The notes under the pieces are model-generated. The model was not told where the DNA came from. It did no database searches and saw only the letters and a list, made by a program, of their open reading frames with translations. From contig NZ_BBJT01000001.1 in assembly GCF_000739915.1 (NCBI RefSeq), positions 310,001 through 374,000 on the forward strand: a DNA stretch of 64,000 bases. Reading direction: 5' to 3'. Below are positions 25,109 through 33,203 of the stretch, one piece after another (position 1 is the first letter of the stretch; the number at the start of each line of letters is the position of its first letter). The stretch is from Paenibacillus chitinolyticus NBRC 15660 (GTDB lineage: Bacteria; Bacillota; Bacilli; Paenibacillales; NBRC-103111). A program made the position numbers and the translations under genes.

Positions 25109-25734
25109 GAAACGATATATGTTCTTGTCATCCGACATTTTCCTTCCATGTATCCTTTACTAGACACTCGAAAGAAGCGTTTCGCTTGACACGATAAGCA
25201 ATACCCTTCCAAATACCATGCCCCGCGCTCCCAATACAACTTGATTGGCTCCACCTTTCTTTGAGATAAGGTGCCTGTTGCACTTGTGTAAGAAAATGCA
25301 ATGATTCGGGGCCGATTGATCGGATGAAGAAGCGGATGAACAATCTCCTTCTCACGTTCCGATGTACTCATATCAAATACGATCTTATCGTGATATCCCC
25401 CATTCAACAGAGCAGGCTGCAGACTAGAAAGCTTCTGCATTAATAAAACGGACTGGCCCCCCATCGCTCCTTTCATGCCCTTAAGAAGATTGTAGATGAC
25501 CGAAAAATCATCAACAGAGAAGTGCTGTTTCGTTAAGAAGAATCCGTTCATTAGTTCAAAACCGCCGTCAGTACCCGTAAACGAAGCAACGGGTATGCCC
25601 GCTTGATTGATCAGATCTACATCACGATAAATCGTACGAATGGAAACCTCAAATCTAGCTGCTAATTCTGTTGCCGTCACTCTTCTTCTTGTTAGTAGTT
25701 CCATCGTAATTCCGAGCATGCGATCTAGTTTCAT
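25099..25734 (-). CDS. YafY-type WYL regulator truncated by a transposon end
   Basis: A deoR-like HTH (MKLDRMLGITMELLTRRRVT, then ATELAARFEVSIRTIYRDVD) is followed by a WYL domain (YWERGAWYLEGYCL). The conserved C-terminal strand region is cut: at 25137 the frame enters the transposon end and finishes with 12 foreign codons, CRMTRTYIVSRN. The start was set at the ATG at 25734, with AGGAGTG upstream. The missing part was not found beside the left end at 7919. Such proteins sense ligands through the WYL domain and often repress or activate neighbouring genes. Confidence 0.75.
   Translation of the reverse strand: MKLDRMLGITMELLTRRRVTATELAARFEVSIRTIYRDVDLINQAGIPVASFTGTDGGFELMNGFFLTKQHFSVDDFSVIYNLLKGMKGAMGGQSVLLMQKLSSLQPALLNGGYHDKIVFDMSTSEREKEIVHPLLHPINRPRIIAFSYTSATGTLSQRKVEPIKLYWERGAWYLEGYCLSCQAKRFFRVSSKGYMEGKCRMTRTYIVSRN
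25109..25137. mobile_element. shortened transposon right end
   Basis: One TnsB-type site, AACGATATATGTTCTTGTC, runs straight into the terminus ATCCGACA. Relative to the 150-bp full right ends, the palindromic pair and the embedded terminator are missing, as expected from recombination between the first and last sites. Confidence 0.7.
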
Positions 25735-25789
25735 CTTTTCACTCCTCTCCTTCCACGATTTATCGGCCCATCTGTTTGAAAGCATAACA

Positions 25790-25824
25790 TTTTAATCCTG
25801 ACATCATGGATGTCAGGATTAAAA
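25790..25824 (-). promoter_or_regulatory. palindromic operator upstream of the WYL gene
   Basis: Perfect 16-bp arms, TTTTAATCCTGACATC and its inverse, flank a central ATG. No T-run follows the stem on either strand, so an operator is more likely than a terminator. It sits 56 bp upstream of the WYL start. Confidence 0.6.
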
Positions 25825-26076
25825 ACGAAAAATAAAAAAAACACCGATTGAAGTCTTGGAGATATTCAATATGATTGAGCCTGAGCGATGAAAGTTCAGA
25901 TGTCGTACGGAATTTCCGGCTTTTTATTTTACTGAATTGCTTAGTGTGCGGTTTTCGCGTTTGTTGGCGGTAACCCTAAATAGAATTATTATTAAAGTTC
26001 CGAATTTGTAAATTGAAATAGAACTTTTCCTTTGTGAATATTTGCATTCGGAAGAATTACGTCGGGAGATAAATGC

Positions 26077-26532
26077 TGGACCAAAGGCGTAGAACTAATA
26101 AATAATGGGATGAATATACTTCATGTTCAAAAATGGATGGCCCATGCTTCACCAGAAATGACGTTGAGGTATGCCAAAATCTTGGACACAACAAAGAGAA
26201 AATCTTGGGAAGAAGCAACCAGGCAAGGTATCTTTAGGATTGACCCATCTAGCAGAAAACCGATTAAAATTGAACTGTCCGAAATTGAAAATGAAGATGT
26301 TATTGAATGGGAATACATTAGGCACAATCTGGACGCTGTGAAAATGGAACTTGGGTACTGCATGAAACCAATTAAGCAGCCCTGTCCGACTCAAGCTAAT
26401 CCTTGCTTGTCTTGTCGGAATTTTTGTACAACACCTGAATTCATACCGCAATTCGAAAATGAAATACGCGAAACGAAAGCCATTGTGGAGCGCGGTATGT
26501 CTTTACCATATTCAGAGAGACAGATGCCGTAA
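26077..26532 (+). pseudogene. tyrosine recombinase/transposase C-terminal fragment
   Basis: About 150 residues: LINNGMNILHVQKWMAH, then SPEMTLRYAKI (third box and Tyr), and a Cys-containing tail CPTQANPCLSCRNFC, as in Tn554-type recombinases TnpA/TnpB. The N-terminal domain, the first Arg and the HxxR box are missing, so it cannot be active. Confidence 0.65.
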
Positions 26533-26557
26533 ACAGATAGGGGACTTCAGCTGGCAA

Positions 26558-26809
26558 TTAGTGCTTAATATCTTTAACTTTTGAATATACAACAATTGCA
26601 ATTCCAGCTACTAGCATTATGATACCGAAGTAACCTGTATAGTTAGTTATGTTCCAAAAATATTTAGGGATATTAATCAATATTGCGTCTTTATCCATCG
26701 CGTGAGTCTTATTAAAAACTGCTGAAAATAAAATTATTTTTTCTAGTCCCGCTAGTCCTACTAAGAAGATTCCTGAAGTGATTAACACCCATCTCAATGA
26801 TTGAATCAT
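26558..26809 (-). CDS. small two-helix membrane protein
   Basis: An 83-residue protein with two predicted membrane helices (VLITSGIFLVGLAGLEKIIL and YFGIIMLVAGIAIVVYSKV). The start is the ATG at 26809, with GGAGG eight bases upstream; the longer frame lacks a site. It follows the secreted-protein gene after a terminator. Family not recognised. Confidence 0.6.
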   Translation of the reverse strand: MIQSLRWVLITSGIFLVGLAGLEKIILFSAVFNKTHAMDKDAILINIPKYFWNITNYTGYFGIIMLVAGIAIVVYSKVKDIKH

Positions 26810-26831
26810 TATGTAATCCTCCATTCCCAAA

Positions 26832-26873
26832 AAAAGGTCTACACAAACAACGCTGTGTAAACCTTTTTTATTA
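26832..26873 (-). terminator. rho-independent terminator
   Basis: AAAGGTTTACACA and TGTGTAGACCTTT (minus strand) form a stem with a T-run, between the secreted-protein gene and the small membrane protein. Confidence 0.8.
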
Positions 26874-26888
26874 GTTACATTTTACACT

Positions 26889-27674
26889 TTAATTATACGG
26901 GTATTCAATTGCATAAATACCATTGGCCTCACCGCTCGATAGCTTATCTGGTCCATTTGCAAAAACCATACCACTCTTTGATTCACTAACAAACCAACCG
27001 TCGCGATAAGTGCTTGTGGTTACATAGCCGCGAGTGTAATTAATCCAAGGTCTAAATGACATATAACCGGTTTTTCCTGGTTCTATAGGTAATGTGTAAG
27101 AGGTTGAAGTGGCCAATTGATATTGGAATTGATAAGTGGCACCAACACGAATGGTTTCCTTCCAGCCACTTTCAACATTTGTTGAAAATGAGTGAGAGAT
27201 CGTCTTCTGATTCGTAGATTGAATCGTACATGCGGTTGTTCCCGATGGACAATCCACCCACGCTGAAACTTGCACTTTAGATCCAGTTGCCTGCCAACCT
27301 AAATCTTCATCGTAAGAATAATACTGGTAAATAGCGGAAGGTGAATAGTCCTGAGTTGGTGATTCATCTTGTCTACTTATAGGTGCGTTTGCTTTTTCTC
27401 TCTCCACTTTTTCCTGGATAAAATCGGATTCTTCAAGGATATTCTTATAATTTTGTAAAGTCAGTTGAGTACCATCCGCTAAAACAGGGCTAGATATGTA
27501 TACTTTATCAACCGAGTCACGAATAACCTCTTTTCCATTTATTACAACGATTGAGTATCTCTCATCCACCTTTTTTTGAGCAAAAGCACTACCGTTCGTT
27601 AAAGACAAACCCAATACGCATACGAGCGCCAATACTCCACCTGTTCTTAACAGAGCGCGAGAAAAAACATTCAT
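26889..27674 (-). CDS. secreted protein of unknown function
   Basis: A 261-residue protein with a classic signal peptide (basic SRALLR start, hydrophobic VLALVCVLGLSL, cleavage near SAFAQ). The mature part is beta-rich, Ser/Thr/Tyr-rich, with a Cys pair in WVDCPSGTTACTI that may form a disulfide. The start is the ATG at 27674 because AGGAGG lies ten bases upstream; the frame extends a further 60 codons without a ribosome-binding site. Single gene with its own terminator. Family not recognised. Confidence 0.75.
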   Translation of the reverse strand: MNVFSRALLRTGGVLALVCVLGLSLTNGSAFAQKKVDERYSIVVINGKEVIRDSVDKVYISSPVLADGTQLTLQNYKNILEESDFIQEKVEREKANAPISRQDESPTQDYSPSAIYQYYSYDEDLGWQATGSKVQVSAWVDCPSGTTACTIQSTNQKTISHSFSTNVESGWKETIRVGATYQFQYQLATSTSYTLPIEPGKTGYMSFRPWINYTRGYVTTSTYRDGWFVSESKSGMVFANGPDKLSSGEANGIYAIEYPYN

Positions 27675-28246
27675 AGAATAATTCCTCCTAATTTTTTTTA
27701 CAGATAAATCCAGATTATCAACGAAATAATATAAAGGAATAACGGAAAGGGCGGATAATGCTACCGAATAAATACCGACATTGCAATTAGTAGTGCTTTT
27801 TTTCAAATGGCTCATTTCTAAACAAAATAGTTTTCGAAACTTGTTTACGTTCAAACAACAATAGAACTAGAATCGTCTAAAGTCTCTAAGCAACACCTAC
27901 CATCTTCTACATTTTTCCACTCAATATAATATACGCCTAAAATTAGTCATAAGTTACATGAATTTATAAAAATAGTTAAAAATACCTATAATAATGGTTT
28001 TTTTAATAAACAGGACTATTTCCGTGGGCTCAAAGACAAAATATCGCAAAATACGACAGTGGATATTAATCGCCGCGATTCACTATTATGGAGTTAGGGG
28101 GTTCTGGTTAAATAAAAATTTGCTAATCCTTCGATTTGAGTTCAATTCATTCAACTAAAGGAGAAACTATAGTTGAATGACAGAAAATAGCAGGCCACTG
28201 TATTGTTCCAATTATGGCCTACTTTTTGTGATGCTCCCACAAGAAT
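27675..28246. other. stretch without a supported gene
   Basis: It contains a 28-codon frame at 28175-28261 whose Shine-Dalgarno site (AAGGAG) lies inside a TTCAACTA/TAGTTGAA hairpin, and a terminator-like hairpin at about 28188-28226. Neither was convincing as a gene. Confidence 0.25.
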
Positions 28247-28270
28247 ACATTGATTACATGTAATCAATGT
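28247..28270. promoter_or_regulatory. perfect 24-bp palindrome
   Basis: ACATTGATTACA followed by its exact inverse. No T-run and no gene starts nearby, so it may be an orphan operator or recombination site. Confidence 0.45.
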
Positions 28271-28434
28271 GCAAAGCCTTATATTTCAAGGGATTTTTAC
28301 GAGCTCGTTTAGATAATGTCAGCTACGCTGGCACTACCCCTTTCTACAAGTCACCTGCGTTACTGCCTAGACGTCGCGTTTCGCGTTTTCTACGCTTAAT
28401 TCACATCGCTCTCTTTGCGTCTTGAGAAAGATCC

Positions 28435-28553
28435 TCAATTAGCGGGAAACGATATAAGTTCTTGTCACTGACTTGTGCCAAGAACTTAAATCGTTAAAAT
28501 AAAAAAGCCGCTGCTACGCGACTTTTAAGCATATATGTTTTTGTCATCCGACA
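28435..28553. mobile_element. transposon right end, family 1
   Basis: It contains a near-palindromic pair of TnsB-type sites (GATATAAGTTCTTGTC and its inverse), an A-rich spacer, the GCCGCTGCTACGCG hairpin and the outer site ending ATCCGACA. It lacks the innermost site seen in the 150-bp copies. The inner flank (28353-28434) repeats that of the 25137 end. Confidence 0.75.
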
Positions 28554-29013
28554 ACATATTCCAGAATCGAAAAATAATGATAAAACAAAATCCGAGAGCG
28601 TTAATACCCAGTTCAAGAACTTCTATAGTTTTAGGTCTGATCGGAAGCTCTTTATCAATAAAGTGTCTTCTTTTTTTATAATCAACATGAGTATAATCGT
28701 AAAACAAATCATACTCAGCTTTTCTTTTAACTTCTAAAGGGTACTTTACTGCACCTACCTTATACATCAGACTATTAAATTCAGCAGAAATTTCGTTACT
28801 GTCTTTTAGTCTTAGTGGCGTAGGCTCATCTAACCGAAGAAAGTGGTTTATGGAAGTATTACGTGCAATTGCATAGAAGACAGCTTCTTTGAGATACCTT
28901 GGGCTATTTCTTTTTATCAAGTTTTCATCAATAATCCGTTGATTTTGTTTAATTTCCTCTTTCATTGCATTTCTCATATCCGAGCCGGCAAGTTTTATTA
29001 ATTTTTCATCCAT
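28525..29013 (-). CDS. hypothetical protein ending inside a transposon end
   Basis: A 162-residue frame, AGGAGAG upstream of the ATG at 29013. Charged, with one C-terminal hydrophobic segment (ALGFCFIIIFRFW). The last ten codons, LSDDKNIYA plus stop, are encoded by the transposon end that terminates at 28553, so the native C-terminus has been lost. Family not recognised. Confidence 0.6.
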   Translation of the reverse strand: MDEKLIKLAGSDMRNAMKEEIKQNQRIIDENLIKRNSPRYLKEAVFYAIARNTSINHFLRLDEPTPLRLKDSNEISAEFNSLMYKVGAVKYPLEVKRKAEYDLFYDYTHVDYKKRRHFIDKELPIRPKTIEVLELGINALGFCFIIIFRFWNMLSDDKNIYA

Positions 29014-29099
29014 TGTGCACTCTCCTGATTAATCCAATCCATTCATAGTTAATAATTCAATATTTATAATGTATTCCCTCTATTTCAATGAGAAACTAC

Positions 29100-29138
29100 A
29101 CAACATAAAAAGATCATCTCATTTCATCGAGATGATCC
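29100..29138 (-). terminator. rho-independent terminator
   Basis: GATCATCTC and GAGATGATC form a stem; TTTTT follows on the minus strand. Confidence 0.65.
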
Positions 29139-29187
29139 TAATAAAGGTCAATAATAGGCCAACGTTCATTCTCTAAAATAAATAATA

Positions 29188-29222
29188 AGAGCCGGGGGTG
29201 CATTCCCTTACGGCTCTCATCT
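29188..29222 (-). terminator. terminator-like hairpin after the MFS gene
   Basis: GAGAGCCG and CGGCTCTT pair around a 16-nt loop, followed on the minus strand by ATTATTTA. It is 65 bp past the MFS stop codon. Confidence 0.5.
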
Positions 29223-29286
29223 ATTTTAGCATATTACTAATTACTGGGACAAGATGGTTCGGCCATACTCTAAATCTTCCAAAATC

Positions 29287-30400
29287 TCATGATCTTGATA
29301 TGCTCTTCTTGGTCACATTTAATAGTATCCATTGTAATGATAAAACCAATAATATTGCTGCTGATATTAAGTATGTTGTTACTAAACCAAATGCTTGCTC
29401 AGATAAGTAACCCAAAACAGGACCAAAGGCAGCTCCAATATCAGAGATAATGACATAGAGCGTAATCGTCGCTGCTTTTAATCTCTCCTCAGCTAAATCC
29501 GAAGCAAACGAATTGAGTAAGACGATTAATATGGATGTAGTAAGAAGTGTTGCTTTTAAGTTAATCAACCATAGATAATCAGGAATGTTGAGCTGCGTCA
29601 GTACGACAAATAAAGTCGCCAACAGTAACCCAACAATTAATATGCGTCTTCTCCCCCACTCCCCATCAGATTTTTTCCCTATCCATGGGGAAATAAAGAC
29701 ACCAATTATTAATCGGCTAGCTTGAATCAGGCTGGCCAATATAGCGGCACTTAGAATGACACCCTTAATATCAATAGTCACTCCACGAACATCAATGAGA
29801 TGACTAAGCGTGGCGCTTATCATTCCTTCTAGACAAAGCATGACAAGAAATACGGTTAATAGTAGTTTTAATAACAATGGATTTTTGATCAACGTTGTTA
29901 AGCTGTTCAGGGAGTTCCCATTTTTAGATTCTTGAGATTCGGCTTTGGGTATACGTAAAATCAAAGGTAGCGCTACAAGAGCTAATAACCCGAATACAAG
30001 TGTTACATTCCGAATACCAAACCACTCAATAAAAAATCCTCCTCCGAGCATCCCCACTAAACCGCCAATCCTAGATAGTCCATTAAAAGAGCCCATATTC
30101 TGCCCGCGGTTATCGTTGGTTGATACCTCAACAATTGTGTAATATGCACCTAATCGAAGAATGGACCAAGCTATCCCCCAAATACATCTTAAGATCAGCC
30201 AAAAAACAAACCCCTGTGCCCAACCAAACAAGGTTGTTATTCCTGCTATCGCAAGTGAAATAAACAAACCTGTACGTATACTCATTTTAGAGTAAAGCCA
30301 CGATATAATAGGATTAAGCGGTAATCGGATAAATCGATTAACTGATAATAAAATGCCCACCTCGACCAGTGAAAGCAATCCGGCATCCTTCCAGATTGTC
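29287..30400 (-). pseudogene. MFS transporter missing its N-terminus
   Basis: About 370 codons of a major-facilitator permease with roughly 11 membrane segments and an inter-domain RRRILIVG loop. The reading frame starts mid-protein (QTIWKDAGLLSLVEVGILLS): the first helix is gone and the frame is cut at 30401, where a TGTCTAATGACACAAACTTA transposon-end-like sequence begins. The remaining first ATG (30378) has no ribosome-binding site. The substrate cannot be inferred. Confidence 0.65.
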
Positions 30401-30497
30401 TGTCTAATGACACAAACTTACCCTGTCACACTCCAGAACACTAATGTAATCTGTGACACAAACATCACCTTATAAAATTCATGTGACACGAACATGT
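30401..30497. mobile_element. third-family transposon-end-like cluster
   Basis: TGTCTAATGACACAAACTTA is followed by TGTGACACAAACATC and TGTGACACGAACATG: three related direct sites behind a TGT terminus, the layout of a Tn7-type end but with a sequence unlike families 1 and 2. It interrupts the MFS gene. Confidence 0.5.
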
Positions 30498-30507
30498 CAT
30501 AATTTTT

Positions 30508-30744
30508 TCATGTTAACTCTAATGGATTCGATGTAACTATTTTTCGCATTTTCTCTATGTTCACTTTTGTATAGATCGTATCTGTTTTAGGGTCTGTGTG
30601 ACCTAGTAGATCGGCACCCTCACCGTCATTATAAAGCACAGTTGCGCAAGTATGTCGCAGCTTATGTGGCGTAACTTTATTATTATTAGCTCTGACACCG
30701 GCTTCTTTTGCTATCTCCTCAATAATTAATTCAACGTTAACTAA
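30508..30744 (-). pseudogene. tyrosine recombinase C-terminal fragment
   Basis: About 78 codons: KVTPHKLRHTCATVLYNDGE with the HxxR box, then GADLLGHTDPKTD and IYTKVNIEKM with the Tyr. A few residues are missing between DLL and GH, and the N-terminal two thirds are absent. Confidence 0.65.
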
Positions 30745-30973
30745 CTACTCGGGCTAATACTTTCTTTCTGTTTCTTTTGACTGGTTGCATTAGCCTCGGC
30801 GCCCGGCTAATCCGCCTGAAAGATCTATCACAATTCCGGTAGAACTAATGTAATATCGTAACCATCTACCAAATGACCTTAACCGAAATGACCAGTTCCT
30901 TAAGCCCTTCCCCCTTCCGATGCCGGGTTAGCGGGTGCCGTGCTGCTCTCAGTTGTGCAACTCGATCGGAAAT
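30745..30973. other. stretch without a recognisable gene
   Basis: No open frame of note and no homology seen on either strand. Confidence 0.3.
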
Positions 30974-30998
30974 AAAAAAAAGCCCGGGTTCAACCGGA
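30974..30998 (-). terminator. rho-independent terminator
   Basis: AGTCCGG and CCGGGCT with a TTTTTTTT tail on the minus strand, overlapping the last codons of the small exported peptide gene. Confidence 0.7.
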
Positions 30999-31250
30999 CT
31001 GCGCTTGACCGCTAAATGTTTTAACATCGACCTTTGCTGTTTCCAGGTCTAGCTTTGTTTTTTCCATTTCAGTTGCTCCTGCTGGAATCTCCGGCATTTC
31101 CCCAGGCCCAAATGTTTTGATATCAACCTTTGCCAATTGTACTTCACTTTTTACACTATCATTTGAAGATGCATATGCAGTAGTTAAATATCCTCCTCCT
31201 GTTAATAGTCCTAATGCTACCGCGCCGATTGCTAGTGATTTCAAATTCAT
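30990..31250 (-). CDS. small exported peptide with an internal repeat
   Basis: An 86-residue precursor. Signal peptide at residues 1-28 (LAIGAVALGLLTGGGYLTTA, cleavage near AYA-SS). The mature part holds two near-identical units, AKVDIKTF and AKVDVKTF, the second close to the C-terminus. Charged and soluble, without cysteines. GGAGAG precedes the ATG. The layout resembles secreted signalling-peptide precursors, but no cognate receptor gene is adjacent; function is unknown. Confidence 0.7.
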   Translation of the reverse strand: MNLKSLAIGAVALGLLTGGGYLTTAYASSNDSVKSEVQLAKVDIKTFGPGEMPEIPAGATEMEKTKLDLETAKVDVKTFSGQAQSG

Positions 31251-31397
31251 TGAAAATCTCTCCGTAAAAAGTTATTTGTAACGTGGTTACAAGCCTAGTA
31301 TATCTACTTGTAGGTTAGAGGAAGGGTAGTTTTTCGAAAACGTGAACGGTGTTTTGCACTAGCTAATTTAGATCGTTATAACCTGCCTTTTGTAACT

Positions 31398-31485
31398 AAA
31401 TTGCCCGTTAACGAGACGCGGCTGCCGATCTATGCCGGCAGCCACGTTTTAGTTTTATTAAGCTATAGTGTCCCGTAAGTTCAAT
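31398..31485. repeat. REP-like hairpin repeat
   Basis: TTGCCCGTTAACG, a GGCTGCCG/CGGCAGCC hairpin and ATTAAGCTATAGTGTCCCGT lie in order. Parts recur near 2025 (TGCCCGTTAACG, GGCTACCGATC) and near 20666 (ATTAAGCTATCG...AGTTCAAT). Confidence 0.5.
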
Positions 31486-31553
31486 TTCTTCCTCGGATGC
31501 TGAAGAGCTCTTGTTTGGATATTGGGAATTAGTTCAGATGCATAGAATCTGTT

Positions 31554-31820
31554 TTAGTTATTAGCATTATGTTCAAACCATAATATTAACAACTCCATCG
31601 CTTGTTCCTCGTCCGGTCCGTCAAAGGTGAGTGTCAGCGAGGTTCCCTTCTTGATCTCCATCGCCATAATGCCCAGTATACTTTTGGCATCGGAAATGAT
31701 GTTTTTTTCTTCCCATATGATACGAATTTCGGACTGGAAAGCAGAGGCCGCTCCGCTGATCTGCTTGGCCGCAAGGACGTGGAAACCATCAGTTGGCATG
31801 ATAATTTTGACTGCATTCAT
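31554..31820 (-). CDS. HPr-like protein
   Basis: An 88-residue HPr/Crh-fold protein. The active-site region is DGFHVLAAKQ (family GLHARPA), retaining the His. The regulatory-serine region is ISDAKSILGIMAM (family DAKSIMGVM), retaining Ser. HPr carries phosphate in sugar uptake and, phosphorylated on Ser, works with CcpA in catabolite control. AGGAGG precedes the ATG. It is the last gene of the GH3-permease operon, 23 bp after the permease. The altered LHARP motif suggests a specialised regulatory copy rather than the general HPr. Confidence 0.75.
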   Translation of the reverse strand: MNAVKIIMPTDGFHVLAAKQISGAASAFQSEIRIIWEEKNIISDAKSILGIMAMEIKKGTSLTLTFDGPDEEQAMELLILWFEHNANN

Positions 31821-31843
31821 TTTAAATTCCTCCTAAGTGGAGC

Positions 31844-33181
31844 TTAAATGTTTCTTGCTGCGGATAGATCCTCAATGATTTGCGGATATTCTTCATCTAG
31901 TTTGTAAGGAATAAGCAGCAACAGCAAAATGGCATTTAAGATAATAGGCATATATATATACAGGAACTCGATCATATTGCTTGCATTTCCACTGATCGTA
32001 TCTTGACCGCCTAAGTAGCCACCCAGAGCGAGCAGCCAGCCGACGAGAGCCGCACCTATGCCACTGCCCGTCTTCGATCCGAAGCTGCCTGCACTGTATA
32101 CGAGCCCTTCATTGCGCATTCCTGTTTTCCACTCGCCATATTCTATAGTGTCTGCCAGCATAGCGAATAACGAAGATACCATCGGAACACTGCCGATTGC
32201 TTTAACAATTAACGAGATGATGATGACCGTCAGGTTCTCAGGATTAATGAGCATGAAGATACTACCCAGCAAGACAATGATTAATCCGCCTATCGACGCA
32301 TTTCGTTTGCCGAATCTCTTAATGATAGGCGCGATAAACAGCAAGCCGATGAATAACGGGAAAATGCTTACCGCCCCCAACAATCCTACTAAATCCTTGT
32401 TCTGTAAGATATACTGGGCATAATAAATGGTGACCGCAGTTCCAACGCTGCTTGAGATGTTGAAGACTAACATAATGATCACCATCAGCAGCCAATATTT
32501 ATTGCGGAACAGCCCCTTGATACTCTTCTTGAACGGAACATTTTTCTGTACGACGGAAGGCTTCACCCGCTCTTTGGTAGAGCGGAATGTAATGAGGAAC
32601 AGAAAGGCGGCAAGCGTGCCGAATAGAGCAAAGGTTCCGAACCAGCCACCTTTGCCGCCGCCGAACGTTTGAACGAGCGGCATTGTCATCGTCATAACAA
32701 TAAGAGTTCCAGTTAGCGCGCTAACCATCCGGAAGATGTTCAGCAGCGATCTTTGATATGCATTCTGGGTAATCAGCGAGTTCAATGTGCCGTATGGGAT
32801 ATTGACTGCTGAATACATTACATTCACCAATAAATAGGTGGCATAAGCGTAAATAAGAGAGCCCGTAGGTCCCAAATCTGGGGCTGAAAATAGCAGAACA
32901 CCAGCAATACCATAAGGTATGGCAAACCAGAGCAGCCAAGGACGGGCTTTGCCGTATTTACTGTTGGTTTTGTCAACCAGCGCTCCTACACCGATATCGA
33001 CGAAAGCGTCGAATATACGCGCAACTAACAACAGGGTTCCGACAACCGCAGCAGAAATGCCCACTACGTCTGTGTAGAAGAAGGTCAGAAACATACCAGA
33101 CGCTGCCCATATAAAGCTGCCCGCCAAATCGCCAACACCATAACCCAGCTTCTCCCTGAACTTGATATTCTCCGTTTGCAT
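31844..33181 (-). CDS. GPH-family glycoside/cation symporter
   Basis: A 445-residue permease of the glycoside-pentoside-hexuronide family with about 12 membrane segments. Signature stretches: REKLGYGVGDLAGSF at the N-terminus, DAFVDIGVGALVDKT, and SKYGKARPWLLW. It imports glycosides or oligosaccharides with a cation. The start is the ATG at 33181, because GGGGGTG lies seven bases upstream. It follows the GH3 gene after 22 bp, so imported sugar is probably the GH3 substrate or product. Confidence 0.88.
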   Translation of the reverse strand: MQTENIKFREKLGYGVGDLAGSFIWAASGMFLTFFYTDVVGISAAVVGTLLLVARIFDAFVDIGVGALVDKTNSKYGKARPWLLWFAIPYGIAGVLLFSAPDLGPTGSLIYAYATYLLVNVMYSAVNIPYGTLNSLITQNAYQRSLLNIFRMVSALTGTLIVMTMTMPLVQTFGGGKGGWFGTFALFGTLAAFLFLITFRSTKERVKPSVVQKNVPFKKSIKGLFRNKYWLLMVIIMLVFNISSSVGTAVTIYYAQYILQNKDLVGLLGAVSIFPLFIGLLFIAPIIKRFGKRNASIGGLIIVLLGSIFMLINPENLTVIIISLIVKAIGSVPMVSSLFAMLADTIEYGEWKTGMRNEGLVYSAGSFGSKTGSGIGAALVGWLLALGGYLGGQDTISGNASNMIEFLYIYMPIILNAILLLLLIPYKLDEEYPQIIEDLSAARNI

Positions 33182-33203
33182 AATATTCACCCCCAATTAT
33201 GAC

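Larger units (their letters stand above)
7919..25137. mobile_element. Tn7-like transposon (tentative extent)
   Basis: The left end at 7919 carries a TGT terminus and two direct TnsB-type sites. The tnsABCD operon, the TnsF-like protein and cargo follow. The nearest inverted terminus reading ...TCATCCGACA ends at 25137. Flanking 5-mers (TGTTC on the left, TTTTC on the right) do not match, so 25137 may not be the original partner. Other candidate right ends lie at 28553, 46320, 46424 and 49270. Confidence 0.6.

Noticed and set aside
7914-25142. Target-site duplication for the 7919-25137 element
   Set aside because: The flanking 5-mers TGTTC and TTTTC do not match, nor do those of the other right ends, so none is claimed.
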